64,000 nt of DNA from Lepus europaeus (taxonomy: Eukaryota; Chordata; Mammalia; Lagomorpha; Leporidae): NCBI RefSeq assembly GCF_033115175.1, contig NC_084827.1, positions 20,764,001 to 20,828,000 on the forward strand. Direction: 5' to 3'. Shown here piece by piece: positions 46,853 to 59,368 of the stretch (the first letter of the stretch is position 1; each line of letters starts with the position of its first letter). The notes beneath the pieces are model-generated. The model searched no databases, had not been told where the DNA came from, and was given only the letters and a program-made list of their open reading frames with translations. The translations under genes were made by a program, and so were the position numbers.

Positions 46853-47877
46853 TTATCATATTTTTCATTTTTTAAAATTTTATTTGTTATATAAGTTTCA
46901 TGAAGTTCATATATACAGATTTAGGAACATAATGATACTTCCCACCTTACCCTCCCTCCCACCCATGCTCCAACCCTTCTTCCTCTTTCTCCCATTCCCC
47001 CTTTTCATTTTTACAAAGATCACTTTCAGTTTATTTAATGATCATGAAGTTAACCCTACACCCAGTAAAAGAGTTCAACAAATAGTATGAAGAAATAAAC
47101 AAACAAACCAAAAAAACCCCATTGTTCCTTAATGGAAGAGACAAGAGCTATTAACAGTCATTGAATCTCCACATGTCCACTTCACTCCAAAAACATTTTA
47201 GGTACTCTATTAGTAACCTCGAATCAGAGAAAACCTATGGTGTTGGTCTTTTTGGGACTGGCTTATTTCACTAAGTATAATGGTTTACAGTTGCATGCAT
47301 TTTGTTACAAAAGATAGGATTTCACTTTTTTTTTTTTGAACTAGTAGTACTCCATAGTGTATATATACCATAATTTGTTTATCCAATCATCAGTTGACGG
47401 ACATCTGGGTTGATTCTATATCTTAGCTCTTGTGAATTTAGCTGCAGTGAACATGGGGGTACAGATAACTTTTTCATATGTTGATTTCTTATGGTTTGGA
47501 TAAATTCCCAGGAGTGAGATGGTTGGATCATATGGTAGGTCTATATTCAGATTTCTGAAGTATCTCTGTACTATCTTCCACAGTGGCTTCACTAGTTTAT
47601 ATTCCTACCAGCAATAGATTAGGATACCCTTTTCTCCATATTCTCACCAGCATTTGTTGTTTGTTGATTTCTGTATAAGAGTCATTCTAACTGGGGCAAA
47701 GTGAAACCTCACTGTGGTTTTGATTATTTTGATTTGCATTTCCCTGATGGCTAATGACCCTGATAATTTTTTCAAACACTTTTGGCCATTTAAATCTACT
47801 CTCTCAAAAAAATGCCTGTTCAAATCTTTTTTCCATTTCTTAACTGGATTATTTGTTTTGTTGTTGTTGAATTTCTT

Positions 47878-48194
47878 TCTTTCTTTTTTTTAATTATCAG
47901 AGAGAGAGACAGAGAGAAAGGTCTTCCTTTTTGCCGTTGGTTCACCCTCCAATGGCTGCCGCGGCCAGCCCATGGTGCTGATCTGAAGCCAGGAGCCAGG
48001 TGCTTATCCTGGTCTCCCATGGGGTGCAGGGCCCAAGCACTTGGGCCATCCTCCACTGCACTCCCGGGCCATAGCAGAGAGCTGGCCTGGAAGAGGGGCA
48101 ACCAGGACAGAATCCGGTGCCCCAACTGGGACTAGAATCCGATGTGCCAGCACCGCAAGGCGGAGGATTAGCCTATTGAGCCACGGCGCCGGCC
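47878..48194 (-). mobile_element. Young C-SINE in L1, 16-bp target duplication
   Basis: tgttgttgaatttctt occurs at 47,862-47,877 and 48,195-48,210. Head 'gagccacggcgccggcc' is near consensus. Confidence 0.94.
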
Positions 48195-51180
48195 TGTTGT
48201 TGAATTTCTTAAACTCATTATAGATTCTGGATATTAACCAGTTGTCAGTCACGTAGTGTGCAAATATTTTCTCCTATTCTGTTGGTTGCCTCTTCACTTA
48301 GCCGAGTATCTTTTGCAGTGCAGAAGTTTCTCAGCTTGATGTAATCCCATTTGTCAATTTTGGTTTTGATTGCCTGTGTTACTGGTGTCTTTTCCAAGAA
48401 GTCTTCATCTGTGCCAATGCCTTGCAGAGTTTCCCCAATGTTCTGTAGTCATTTGATGGTATTTAGGTCTTCGATCCATTTTGAGTGGATTTTTGTGTAA
48501 GATGTGTAAGGTAGGGGTCTAGTTTCATGCTTCTGCCTGTAAAGATCCAGTTTCCCCAGCACCATTTGTTGAGGAGGCTGTCCTTACTCCAGGGATTGAT
48601 TTTAGCTCCCTTGTCAAAATAAGTTGGTTGTAGATGAATGGGTTGACTTCTTGAATTTCTATTCTGTACCAAAGGTCTACATGTCTTTTTTTGTGTCAGT
48701 ACCAGGCTGTTTTTATTATAGCTGCCTTGTAGTATGTCTTGAAATCTGGCATTGTGATGTCTCTAGCTTTGTTCTGGTTGTATAAGTTTGCTTTAGCTAT
48801 TTGGGGTCTCCTGTGTTTCCAGATGAATTTCAGCATCATTTTTTCTGTATTTGAGAAAAATGTCATTGGTATTTTGATTGGGATTGTGTTGAATCTGTAA
48901 ATTGCTTTTGGTAGTATGGACATTTAGATGATATTGATTCTTCCAATCCATGAACATTGAAGATTTTTCCATTTTTAATGTCTTCTTCTACTTCTTTCTT
49001 TGTTTTGTAATATTCATCATAGAGATCTTTGACATCCTTGGTTAAATTTATTTCAAGCTATTTAATTTTTTTGTAGCTATTGTGAATGGGGTTGACCTTA
49101 AAAGTTCTTTCTCAGCCATGGCATTGTCTGTGTAAACAAAGGCTATTAATTTTGTGTGTTGATTTTATATCCTGCCACTTTACCAAACTCTAATGAGTTC
49201 CAATAGTCTTTTAGTGGAGTTTTTGGATCCGTTATATATAGAATCATGTCATCTGCAAATAGGGATAATTTGACTTCTTCCTTCCAAATTTGTATCCATT
49301 TGATTTCTTTTTCTTGCCTAATGGCTCTTACTAAAACTTCCAGGACTATGTTGAATAGCAGTGGTGAGAGTGGGCATCCATGTCTGGTTCTGGATCTTAG
49401 GGGGGAATGCTTTCAGCTTTTACTTATTCAATAGAATGCTGGCCAAGGGTTTGTCATAAATTCCCTTGATTGTGTTGAGGAATGTTCCTTCTATGCCCAA
49501 CTTGCTTAAAGCTTTCATCATGAATATATGTTGTATTTTATCAAATGCTTCCTCTGTATCTATTGAGATAACCACATGGTTTTTGTTCTTCAGTTTATCA
49601 ATGTGATGTATCACATTTATTGATTTGTGAATGTTGAACTGTCCCTGCATACTAGTGATAAATCCAACTTGGTCTAGGTGAATGATCTTCCTGACATGTT
49701 GTTAGATTCGATTAGCTAATATTTTGTATCTAGGTAACATATTATATCTATGTTCATCAGTGTTATTGGTATATAGTTCTCTTTCTCTGTTGTATCTTTC
49801 TCAGGTTTAGGAATTAAGGTGATACAGGCTTCATAGAAGGAGTTTGGGAGGATTTCCTCCCGTTCAATGTTTTTGAGTAGGTTGAGAAGAATTGGAGTTA
49901 GTTCTTCTTTAAATGTCTGGTAGAATTCAGCAGTGAAGCCATCCAGTCCTGGGCTTTTCTTTGTTGGGAGGGTCTTTATTACTGACTCAATCTCCATATG
50001 GTTATTGGTCTGTTTAGGTTTTCTGTGATTCATGACTCAATTTTGATAGGTTGTATAATTCCAGGAATCTATCCATTTCTTCTAAGTTTCCCAATTTGTT
50101 GGCATATAGTTGTTTGTATTAATTTGTGATGATTCTTTTTTTTTTCTGTGATATCTGTTGTTACATTTTCTTTTTCATTTCTGATTATTATTTGGTCTTC
50201 TCCCTCCTTTTTTTGGTTAATTGGGCCAATGGTGTATCAATTTTTTTTTTTTTTTTTTAGAAAACCAGCTCTTCATTTCACTGATTTTTTGTTTGTTTGT
50301 TTCAATTTTGTTTATTTCTTCTCTAATTTTAATTATTTCCTTCCTCCTACTAATTTGGGGTTTGGTTTGTTATTTTTCTAGGTCCATGAGCTGTATTGAT
50401 AACTCATTTATTTGGTACCTTTCCAATTTATAGGTACCAGTTGCTATAAATTTCCCTCTTAATACTGCTTTTGCTGTATCCAATAAGTTTTGATATGATA
50501 TACTGTCATCTTCATTCATTTCCAGAAGTTTTTTTTTTAATTTCTCTTTTGATTCCTTCAATGACCCACTGTTGATTCAGGAGGATGTTGTTCAGCCTTC
50601 ACATATTTGCATTTGTTCTAGAGATTCTTGAGTTTTTGATTTCCAGCTTCATTCCATTGTGGTCTGAGAAGACGCATAGTATGATTTCTATTTTTTTGAA
50701 TTTCCTGAGACTTGCTTTATGCCCTAGCGTGTGGTCTCTCCTAGAGAATGTTCCATGCACTGATGAAAAGAATGTGTATTCTGCAACTGTGGGGTCAAAA
50801 GTTCTGTAGATATAAGTTAGCTCCATTTGGGTCCATTGTGTTGATTAGCCCTGGTTTTTTTTGGTTATTGTTGTTGATTTTCTGTCTAGTTGATCTGTCC
50901 ATTGATGTAAGTACAGTGTTGAGGTCCCCCATTACTATTGTGTTAGAGTCTATGTTTCCATTTAGATCCATTAACATTTCTTTTAAATAGCCAGGCACCC
51001 TGTAATGGGGTGCATATAAATTTATTATGGTCATATTTTCCTGTTTAATTGATCCCTTAGTCATTATATAGTGCCCTTCTGTGTTTCTTTTAACAGTGTC
51101 TGTATTAAAGTTTATTTTGTCTGATATTAAGATGACTATAACAGCTCTTTTTTGGTTTCTGTTAGCATGGAATATCTTTT

Positions 51181-51498
51181 CTTTTCTTTTTTTCTTTGAC
51201 AGATAGAGTTAGACAGTGAGAGAGAGACAGAGAGAAAGGTCTTCCTTCCATTGGTTCATTCCCCAAATGGCTGCTACGGCCAGAGCTATGCCGATCTGAA
51301 GCCAAGAGCCAGGTGCTTCTTCCTGGTCTCCTATGTGGGTGCAGGCACCCAAGCACTTGGGCCATCCTCCACTGCTTTCCCGGGCCACAGCAGAGAGATG
51401 GACTGGAAGAGGAGCAACCAGAACTAGAACCCGGCGCCCATATAAGATGCTGGCACTGCAGGTGGAGGATTAACCCAGTGAGCTACAGCACCGGCCCC
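51181..51498 (-). mobile_element. C-SINE in L1, 17-bp target duplication
   Basis: agcatggaatatctttt occurs at 51,164-51,180 and 51,499-51,515, a perfect duplication. Confidence 0.94.
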
Positions 51499-52455
51499 AG
51501 CATGGAATATCTTTTTCCATCCTTTCACTTTCAGTCTGCTGGTATCTTTGTTGGTGAGATGTGTTTCTTGTAGGCAGCAAATAAATAGGTTTTATTTTTT
51601 AAATCAGTTTGGACATTCTGTATCTTTTAACTGAAGACTTGAGGCTATTTACATTCAAGACAACTATTGATAAGTAATGACTCTGTCCTGCCATTTTTCC
51701 ATAAATATTCCTGTTGTTTACTTTGGATTTCTTTTGTACTTTTACTGGGAGATTTTCTGCCTTCATATTCTCTCATGAAGATAGCTAATTTTCTGTGTTT
51801 CTGTGTATAGCACATGCTTACACATCTTATATAAGGCTGGATGAGTGGTGACAAATTCTTTCAATTTCTGCTTGCTATGGAAGGTGTTTATTTCACCTTC
51901 ATTCATAAATGGGAACTTTGCAGGGAACAGTATTCTGGGTTGACAGTTTTTTTGTCTTAAGACTTGGACCTTGTCTTGCCATTCTCTCCTAGCCTGTAGG
52001 GTTTCTGATGAGAAGTCAGCTGTGAGTCTAATTGGAGATCCTCTGAAAGTAATCTGGCATTTCTCTTGTGTACATTTTAGAATCTTTTCTTTATGATTTA
52101 CTATTGAAAGTTTGACTATAATGTCTTGTGGTGAAGATCTTTTCTGGTCATGTCTATTAGGAGTTCTATGTGCTTCCTGTACCTGGACATCCCTTTCTTT
52201 CTCCAAATTGGGGAAATTTTCTGTAATTCTTTCACTAAATAGGCCTTCTAGTCCATTCTCTCTGTCCATACCTTCAGGAACTCTTAAGACCCGTATGTTG
52301 GGTTATTTGATAGTATCCCATAAATCTCTAACACTGTTTTTAATTTTTCTAATTTCTTTGTTGTTGTTATTGTTCTAAAAGATTTTTAAAGATTTGTCTT
52401 CTAGCTTGGATATTCTTTCTTGTGCCTCACCAAGTCTGTTGTTAAGGCTTTCTAC

Positions 52456-52790
52456 CACTTTTTTTTTTTTTTGACAGGCAGAGTGGACAGTGAGAGAGAG
52501 AGAGACAGAGAGAAGGGTCTTCCTTTTCCATTGGTTCACCCTCCAATGGCCGCTCTGGCCGGCGCACCGCACTGATCCGAAGCCAGGAGCCAGGTGCTTC
52601 TCCTGGTCTCCCATGCAGGTGCAGGGCCCAAGCACTTGGACCATCCTCCACTGCACTCCTGGGCCACAGCAGAGAGCTGGATTGGAAGAGGAACAACTGG
52701 GACAGAATCGGATGCCCCGACCGGGACTAGAACCCAGTGTGCTGGCACCGCAGGTGGAGGATTAGCCTATTGAGCTGCAGCGTTGGCCAG
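52456..52790 (-). mobile_element. Young C-SINE in L1 ORF1 region
   Basis: T14 tail, 'gacaggcagagtggacagtgag', head 'gagctgcagcgttggcc'. Flanks accactt and gccactt. Confidence 0.92.
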
Positions 52791-53743
52791 CCACTTATTT
52801 TTTTATTTGATCTGTTGAATTCTTCCTTTCTATTATTTCACTTTGATTTCTCTTTAAAATCTCAATTTCATGAGAAAAGTTTTCATTTTTCTCATCTATG
52901 CGTTTCTTTAGTTTGTGGATTTTGCTTCTGATTGATTTTAAGTAATCTTATGACTAATCTTTTGAATTCTGTTTCTTGCATTTCATCGATCTCTTTATCT
53001 TCACATTCTAATATTTGTAGTGTTATTGTGTTCCTTTGGAGAGGTCAGGATGTCTTGCTTATTCTTGTTTCTTGAATTTCTGCTTTATTTTTAGGCATTT
53101 GTGGAGTTACTTGTTGGTTTTTTCCTCTGAAGACTTTTATCTTTGATGTATACTTCTGTGGCTTAGAGGAATGTCTGCACTTTCAGTGAATACAAAGAGG
53201 TGTGTGCTGGGTGACACCAGGGAGCTCTCGTTAGTGCTCCGGGGTGGGCAAGTATCCAGGGTAACAGCCAAGTTGGGCAGGGTAGATCACCTCTTGTTAA
53301 CAGAAGCAGGGGAATGTTTACCTCTGTTGGTGTGATCCAACTCTCATCTCTCCTCCAAGGTGAGCATGCTCGCATGTTGGCCTCCAGTGGGTTCGACACT
53401 CATCTGTGCCACTGTATGAACCACATAAGTGGTCTGCACAGTCCTCACTCTGAGCATGATTCCTATTGCAGTGACCCACCGCAGGCAACCAAGGAACTCT
53501 GAGTGTGTGGAGCCGAATCCAGTGCTTGTCCAGAGACCCAGCTACACCCTGCACCCTCTCACGCAGCTACCAAGGCCCCACAGTCTCAGCACACGAGGCT
53601 CCCACAGTCACTGGGTGCAGAAGTACTGCTCTGCCCTGCCACCCTGTCCGGTCCACAGAGAGGCAGATGTTCCCCAAGCCAGCTCTGCCTAAGCGGCTTG
53701 AGCCCCAGAGCCTGTGACATTTTGAGAGGCTGCGGGTGCCTCC

Positions 53744-54300
53744 TGGTGTCTTTTTCTCTAGATGCTTAGAATAGAACAGAACTAGGAAACATTTGTGTAT
53801 ATATGCAATATATGTGCTTGTGTGTACACGTAGGTATGCATACACATACACGGTTTAGGGATGGGGAGTTTACAGCAGGATCTCCAGTTCCAGCCATGAC
53901 CGCAGGGTTTTTTGTTTTTTTTTTTCATTTGTTTATTTGAGAAGTGGAATTACTGACAGAGACGGGGGAGAGAGAGAGGTCTTCCATCTGCTGGTTAACT
54001 CCCCAAATGGCTGCAATGTCCAGAGCTGCGCTGATCTGAAGCCAGGAGCCTTCTCTGGGCCTCCCATGCAGGTGCAGGGGCCCACGCACCTGGGCCATCC
54101 TCTGCGGCCTTCCCAGGTGCATTATCAGGGAGCTGGATCAGAAGTGGCTCATCTGGGACCCGAACCATTGCCCACATGGAATGCTGGCACCACAGGCAGA
54201 GGCCCAACCCACTATGCCTCAGTGCCAGCCCACACAGGGTTTTTGTATTTCCTTTCTTCTATAGTGAGAACCCTGGGATGGACCTTCTCGAGTTTCACTA
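53744..54300. mobile_element. Ancient L1 fragment, right part of the host of the younger L1
   Basis: 'gaacagaactaggaaacatttgtgtatatatg', 'tctccagttccagccatgacc' and 'tttcctttcttctatagtgagaaccctgg' continue the old L1 interrupted at 46,852. It is itself split by a C-SINE. Confidence 0.5.
53914..54230 (-). mobile_element. C-SINE in the ancient L1
   Basis: Reverse copy bounded by cgcagggtttttt and cacagggtttttg. Confidence 0.9.
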
Positions 54301-54583
54301 AGGTTAAATGTGTCATATAGATACAGATAAGGAACAGCCAGAAGACAAGTAGGAAGCCAGCAGGGGAGGTGTCAGATAACTCCACAGACAAAGGAGTTTC
54401 AGCCCTGTAAATTTGATTTCCCCTAAAATAAGGGCCAAAGAAGGAAAAGCACATTTTGAGAGAAGATTTTGACTATACTGAGATGAATTTTGGATATTCT
54501 GAGTTTGGATATGTTGAATTTGTGAAGACAATGGGCATTAGGTGAGGTTGTTCAGGAAGCTGGCTCAAGGATAAACTTGCTTT

Positions 54584-54742
54584 AGGCTGGCGTTGTGGTG
54601 CAGAGGATTAAGCCACCTGCAGTGCTGGCATCCCTTATGAGCACTGGTGAGTTCTGGCTGCTGTGCTTCCAATGCAGCTCCCTCTTTCTTTCTGTCTCCC
54701 TTTCTGTCACCCTGCCTATCAAATAAATTTAAAAAAAATCTT
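54584..54742 (+). mobile_element. C-SINE with large internal deletion
   Basis: Head 'taggctggcgttgtggtgcag' joins directly to the CT-rich end after 'ccaatgcagctccc'. About half of the body is missing. Confidence 0.85.
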
Positions 54743-55183
54743 AAGTATAAATCTGGAAGTTAGCAGAGAATTCATGGCCACAGGTACAAATTTTTAAACC
54801 TTTGTTCATTCATTGAACACATATTTATTAAACACTTATCTGGTGGACACTGTGATACCAAAATGGTCAATTAGACAAAGCTGTGGGCTAATTTGTTACA
54901 GTTATGAACTTCACAGTTGCCCGAATCTATCTGGGCTGTCAGTTGTGACCAAGATGATTTGGAATATGAATGAGTTAGGGAAAGTTTCTATAGGGAAGGG
55001 GTGGGTAATCAAAAGCAGGGGGCGGGGGACAGCTGAGATTAAGCTAGTATGGAGAAGGAAGGTGGGGCGAGCAGTCCAAGCACAGGAAGGAGCTCGTGTG
55101 TGCCCAAGGGGCCGCAAGCAGGTGAAGCAACAGAACCTGGGAGGAACAAGGAGAACCTGAGTGCAGGGAGAGGAGGGATCACT
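54743..55183. other. Intergenic spacer
   Basis: 'ttcattcattgaacacatatttattaaacactt' near 54,803-54,838 looks like the end of an old MIR or L2. No gene. Confidence 0.3.
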
Positions 55184-55199
55184 AAGACCACCTTTTTAA

Positions 55200-55255
55200 A
55201 AAAAAAAAAAAAAAGATTTGTTCATTTATTTGAAAGTCAGTGTTACAGAGAGAAG

Positions 55256-55286
<31 letters not shown>

Positions 55287-55534
55287 GTCTTCCATCCACT
55301 GGTTCACCCTCCAATTGGCTGTAATGGCCAGAGCTGTGCCGATCCAAAGCCAGGAGCCAGGAGCTTCCTCTGGGTCTCCCACGCAGGTGCAGGGTCCCTA
55401 GGACTTGGCCCATCTTCCATTGCCTTCCCAGGCCATAGCAGAGATCTGGGTCAGAAGTGGAGCAAACTGGTGCCCATACGGAATGACAGCACTGCAGGTG
55501 GCAGCTTTACCGGCTATGCCACAGCAGCAGCCCC
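55200..55534 (-). mobile_element. C-SINE, 16-bp target duplication
   Basis: aagaccacctttttaa occurs at 55,184-55,199 and 55,535-55,550. Contains a long A/T tail and a GA run. Confidence 0.94.
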
Positions 55535-55585
55535 AAGACCACCTTTTTAATATGAAAAACTTCAAGCGAATTAAAAATAAAGAGG

Positions 55586-55885
55586 AGGGTGGATGTTTGG
55601 CCTAGTGTTAAGATGCTGGTTGGGTGCCTTTGTCTCACACTGAAATGCCTCTGAAGTTTGATTCCCAGCTCTGGGTCCCCATTCCAGCCTCCTGGGGGGC
55701 AGCAATGATGTCTCAAGTAGTTGAGTCCCTGCTGCCCATATGGGAGACCTGGGTTGAATTCCTGGCTCCTGGCTCTGGTTGTTTTGAGCAACAGGGGGTG
55801 GGGGTGGGGATGGGGGGCCAGTGAACCAGCCAAAAGGAGCTCTCTGTCTGTCTCTCTCTTTCAAAAATATTAAAAAATATATAAA
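55586..55885 (+). mobile_element. Older C-type SINE subfamily
   Basis: 'ggatgtttggcctagtgttaagatgctgg' start and 'ccattccagcctcctggggggcagcaatgatg' body differ from the younger copies, indicating an older subfamily. A G-rich run lies at 55,794-55,815. Confidence 0.75.
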
Positions 55886-56101
55886 GAAAATAAAATAATT
55901 AGCACCTGTGTACCCATCACCCAGCATCAACCATTATTATCTCAGGACTAATGTTGTCTTATTTATAATTACATCACCTACTCCTCCTTGACTTCTGATT
56001 GAACTGTTTTTAAGCACAATGTATTTTTGAGAAGCTGAGATTTAAGTAAAACTTAAATGTTTGATGATAAGGAAGCAGCAATTTGGAGATTTTTTTCCCC
56101 T

Positions 56102-56396
56102 AGGGGACTGGCATTTGATTAAGATGCCACTTGGATGCCAGCATCCCCTATGGGAGTGCCTGCTCCATTCCAGCGTCCTGCTAATGTGCACCCTGGGAGG
56201 CAGCAGTGAGAAATATTTGGATCCCCTGCTACACCCATGGGAGACTCCGATGAAGCTCCCAGCTCCCAGCTCCCAGCTCCCAGCTTCAGCCTGATCCAGC
56301 CCCAGCTGTTGCAGGCATTTGGGTAGTGAACCAGCAGATGGGAGACCTCTGTCTCTCTGCCTTTCAAATAAATAAATAAATAAATAAATAGATTTT
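56102..56396 (+). mobile_element. Older C-type SINE subfamily
   Basis: 'ggggactggcatttgattaagatgcc' start, a short tandem 'cagctcc' x4 (56,259-56,284), and an (AAATA)n tail. Confidence 0.8.
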
Positions 56397-57183
56397 CAAG
56401 CAGAGCATTCCACATAGAAGGAAAAGAAATGTGAAAATTCTGAGATTGGAACAGGCTTGAATTTCTTGAGACACCAAACTAGATCAGAGTGACTGTAGTG
56501 GGGAAGAGGGAGGAAGCCTTAGCGATGAAGTCAGAGAGGTAGACTGGGTCAATTATGGAGACCTTAGGGTCATAGTAAGGAGTTTGGGTTTTAGTCAGCT
56601 GACTGTTGGAAGCCCTTTAAAGTACAGGCCCCTGGTTTTTCTCTTTGAGAACCTCCCTGTGGCTGCTCTTTGGAGGAGAGAGTGACAGGAGACCAAGCGT
56701 GGAAGAAGCCTGGCCAATTGGGAGGATTTTGCAGAAGCCCAGGGGACTTGACAGTGGCTTGGAGTGGGGTTTTAGCAATGGACATCAGAAGAAGCAGTCA
56801 GAGTTAGAATAGATTTTGGAGGGGGCGTCAGTTGGATGTGGCCTCTAAGGGACAGAGAGGAAACAAGATTGACTTCCAAGTGTCTGGTCTGAGCAACTGG
56901 AAGATGGTGACACTATTTATACTGATAGAGAAGGTCAAGGAGAAGGAAGGGGTTTGGGGATGGAGGTGACAAAGCAAGAATTAAATTTGAAGTGGTTTTA
57001 GATGTCTAAGTGGAGAAGTTGAGATCTGCCTGGTCATCAGTTTGACTCAGGGCCAGGGACAAACTTGGGAGCTGTGTAGGTGTCTTCACTTTGTTGTTCA
57101 GAGCCAGTCTCTGCCCTTTTCTACCCTGTGCTAAGTCCAAGAATCTGACTGTAGTGACTACGTCAACAGGCTTGTCTCATGGC
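56397..57183. other. Intergenic spacer with an old repeat-like stretch
   Basis: Phrases such as 'tgaagtcagagaggtagactggg', 'catagtaaggagtttgggttttag', 'ggtctgagcaactggaagatgg' recall an old dispersed mammalian repeat whose family I cannot name. No gene. Confidence 0.35.
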
Positions 57184-57546
57184 TTCTTATTTATTTATTT
57201 GAAAGGCAGAATTACAGAGAGGCAGAGGCAGAGAGAGAGAGAGAGAGAGGGAGAGGGAGAGGGAGAGAGGGAAAGGAAGAGGGAGAGGGAGAGAGGTCTT
57301 TCATCCACTGGTTCACTCCCCAAATGGCCACAACAGCCAGAGCTGGGCCAATCTGAAGCCAGGAGCTTCTTCCAGATCTCCCACTCGAGTGCAGGGGCCC
57401 AAGGACTTAGGCCATCTTCCACTGCTTTCCCAGGCCATCGCAGAGAGCTGGACCGGAAGAAGAGCAGCCAGGACTCGAACCAGTGCCCATATGGGATGCT
57501 GGCACTGCAGGCAGTGGCTTTACCTGCTACACCACAGCACCAGCCC
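57184..57546 (-). mobile_element. C-SINE
   Basis: Reverse copy with an expanded GA/GGGA tract (57,225-57,298). Head 'ctacaccacagcaccagccc'. Confidence 0.88.
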
Positions 57547-58618
57547 TGGGATGATCGTCTTTCAAGCAAAGACCCTAGCTCCTGTCTTTAGACTTCCATA
57601 ACTGTGCCGCATATTCTGTTCCCCATTGAGGTCTAGGGCTGACAGTGTGTCCTGGTGATATCAGTCCAGTATACTAACTTGTTCCTCATGATTCCCCTAA
57701 GTTCTGCCCCAGAGAATGTCCTCTAAAAAGTCCTTTTATTAAACTCTTCCCATGACCCAGTTTGATGGTGCCATACACTGCCAAGATCCTGACTTAGGCT
57801 GGAGACATTGGCATACAGACGATAATAGAGCTGTGGACTTGAATGAGAGCAACTATCGGAATGAAAAGACAGAGCTGGGGGCACATGAACTTTCAGAGTT
57901 GGGCGGGAGCAGAGGCCCTTCCGGCAGGAATTGAACCAGATGAAGGTGCAGTCACCAGAGACCAAAGAAGAAGGCACAACCAGGAAGAATTTGACTGAAG
58001 GTTACTGAGGTCGGGGAAGGTAGAAACCCAGAGAACCACCACTGATCTAGTCGTGAGGCTCAGCTGTCATTGTCCCACCGCTGGCCTAGGATGTACAGGG
58101 TCTTGGTTGCTCTGTCTCTGGCTTAGCATCTCCTCCTCCAACTCCCTGCCAATCATCTCAAAGGCTCTGGCCTGGGTGGTCTCCAGGGCTTTGGTCTTGC
58201 TGTCAGTATTCACAGTGGATATGTTCATCCCCAAGGTAAACACTGCATTAGTGAGTCCTGAACCACTCACTGCTCGTAGAGGAAAAGCAGGGTCAGCTCC
58301 CATGCCCCTCTGGTCCCAGCGTTGTCCTCAGCCGATCAATGCATAACCTTGTTCTGTGTGTGTTTCTTATTTGATACATCTGGTTAATTCACCAGCAGAG
58401 AAGCAACGGCCAAAAGCCCCGTGAGTCCTGTGTTAACGAAGCGTATCCAACACATAGGTGTTTTCTCCCTGAACTCATTCATCACAGGCTCCTTGTGCTG
58501 AGGAACGTCTGACAGCGTTTCTACGCTGTGCATAGGGGCTGTTTGAAACAGAGAGCCCCCCAAGAAAAAGCACAAGGCTAAAACGTGTGACACTAAGTGG
58601 AGTTAAGAAAAAGACTTA
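57547..58618 (-). other. Unexplained unique patch with - strand frames and AATAAA
   Basis: SINE-free sequence. On -, two modest frames: 58,384-58,593, 70 codons from a GTG, with a hydrophobic start (VLALCFFLGGSLFQ) and a hydrophobic end (NTGLTGLLAVASLLVN); and 58,067-58,303 (GMNISTVNTDSKTKALETTQ; RELEEEMLSQRQ). An AATAAA on - lies at about 57,737-57,742. No poly(A) tail follows, and I recognise no relative. It could be a decayed gene copy, a non-coding transcript or chance. Confidence 0.25.
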
Positions 58619-58951
58619 CTGGGACCAGCACTGTGGCGCAGCAGGTTAAAGCCCTGGCCTGAAGCGCCAGAATCCCATATGGGCGCCGGTTCGAGTCACG
58701 GCTGCTCCTCTTCCAATCCAGCTCTCCGCTATGGCCTTGGATAGCAGTGGAAGATGGCCTAAGTCCTTGGGCCCCTGCACCCGTGTGGGAGACCCAGAAG
58801 AAGCTCCTTGCCTTGGCTTCGGATTGATGCAGCTCCAGCCATTGCGGCCATCTGGGGAGTGAACCAGCCGATGGAAGACCTCTCTGTCTCTACCTCTCTC
58901 TGTAACTCTGTCTTTCAAATAAATAAAATAAATCTTAAAAAAAAAAAAAGG
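58619..58951 (+). mobile_element. C-SINE
   Basis: Head 'tgggaccagcactgtggcgcagc', tail with A13. Flanks aaaaagacttact and aaaaggacttact. Confidence 0.92.
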
Positions 58952-58954
58952 ACT

Positions 58955-59060
58955 TACTAATGTACTTATCTCATAGGGTTGTTGCAAGAATTAAGTGAGT
59001 GAAGTCATATGAATGGCTTAGGATGCTGTCTGGGAGTAAGCACTTTGTGTTAGCTGCTGT
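58955..59060 (+). mobile_element. MIR-like fragment
   Basis: 'gtacttatctcatagggttgttgcaagaattaagtgag' matches the forward MIR 3' half. Confidence 0.6.
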
Positions 59061-59111
59061 TGTTTTTGTCCCTTTTGTCTCTATCACTGGAAACCCTGCG
59101 ATGTGCCTGAA

Positions 59112-59368
59112 GACTTCCTCTGCCGGTTCACTCCCCGGACAGCCACAACAGTCCAGGCTGGGCCAAGTCAAAGCTAGGAACTGGGAACTCTCTCTCCAGT
59201 CTGTCGCATGGTGGCAGGGACTCAAACACGTGAGCCATCGTATGCCTCCCAGTGTCTGCATCAGCAGAGAGTTGGGTTGGATGTACAGGACTCAATCCAG
59301 GTGCTCTGATATGGGATGCGGGCGTCCCAAGCAGTGGCTTCACCCACTGCTCCACAGTGCCTGAGCTG
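59112..59368 (-). mobile_element. Older C-type SINE, tail missing
   Basis: 'cctctgccggttcactccccgg' to 'cccactgctccacagtgcc'. Lacks the T-rich tail and GA run. Confidence 0.8.

Larger units (their letters stand above)
46853..53743 (-). mobile_element. Near full-length rabbit L1 (LINE-1), inactive
   Basis: About 6.9 kb on -, or about 5.9 kb without three C-SINEs inserted later (47,878; 51,181; 52,456). From its 5' end: GC-rich 5' UTR (about 53,743-53,060); ORF1 protein region, including 51,763-52,269 (NHKEKILKC, ITFRGSPIRLTADFS); endonuclease (50,795-51,064: TIINLYAP, VMGDLNTVL); reverse transcriptase (49,716-50,033 [13 protein letters not shown]; 49,420-49,650 [13 protein letters not shown]); C-terminal segment (48,463-48,923); 3' UTR with C-rich purine/pyrimidine block near 46,940-47,000. 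Both frames carry many stops and shifts. Worn 16-bp target duplications: tggtgccttttattct (46,837-46,852) and tggtgtctttttctct (53,744-53,759). Confidence 0.88.

Noticed and set aside
49716-50033. Reverse-transcriptase-like protein fragment as a separate gene
   Set aside because: It is part of one decayed L1 running from 46,853 to 53,743 together with endonuclease and ORF1 segments, not an independent gene.
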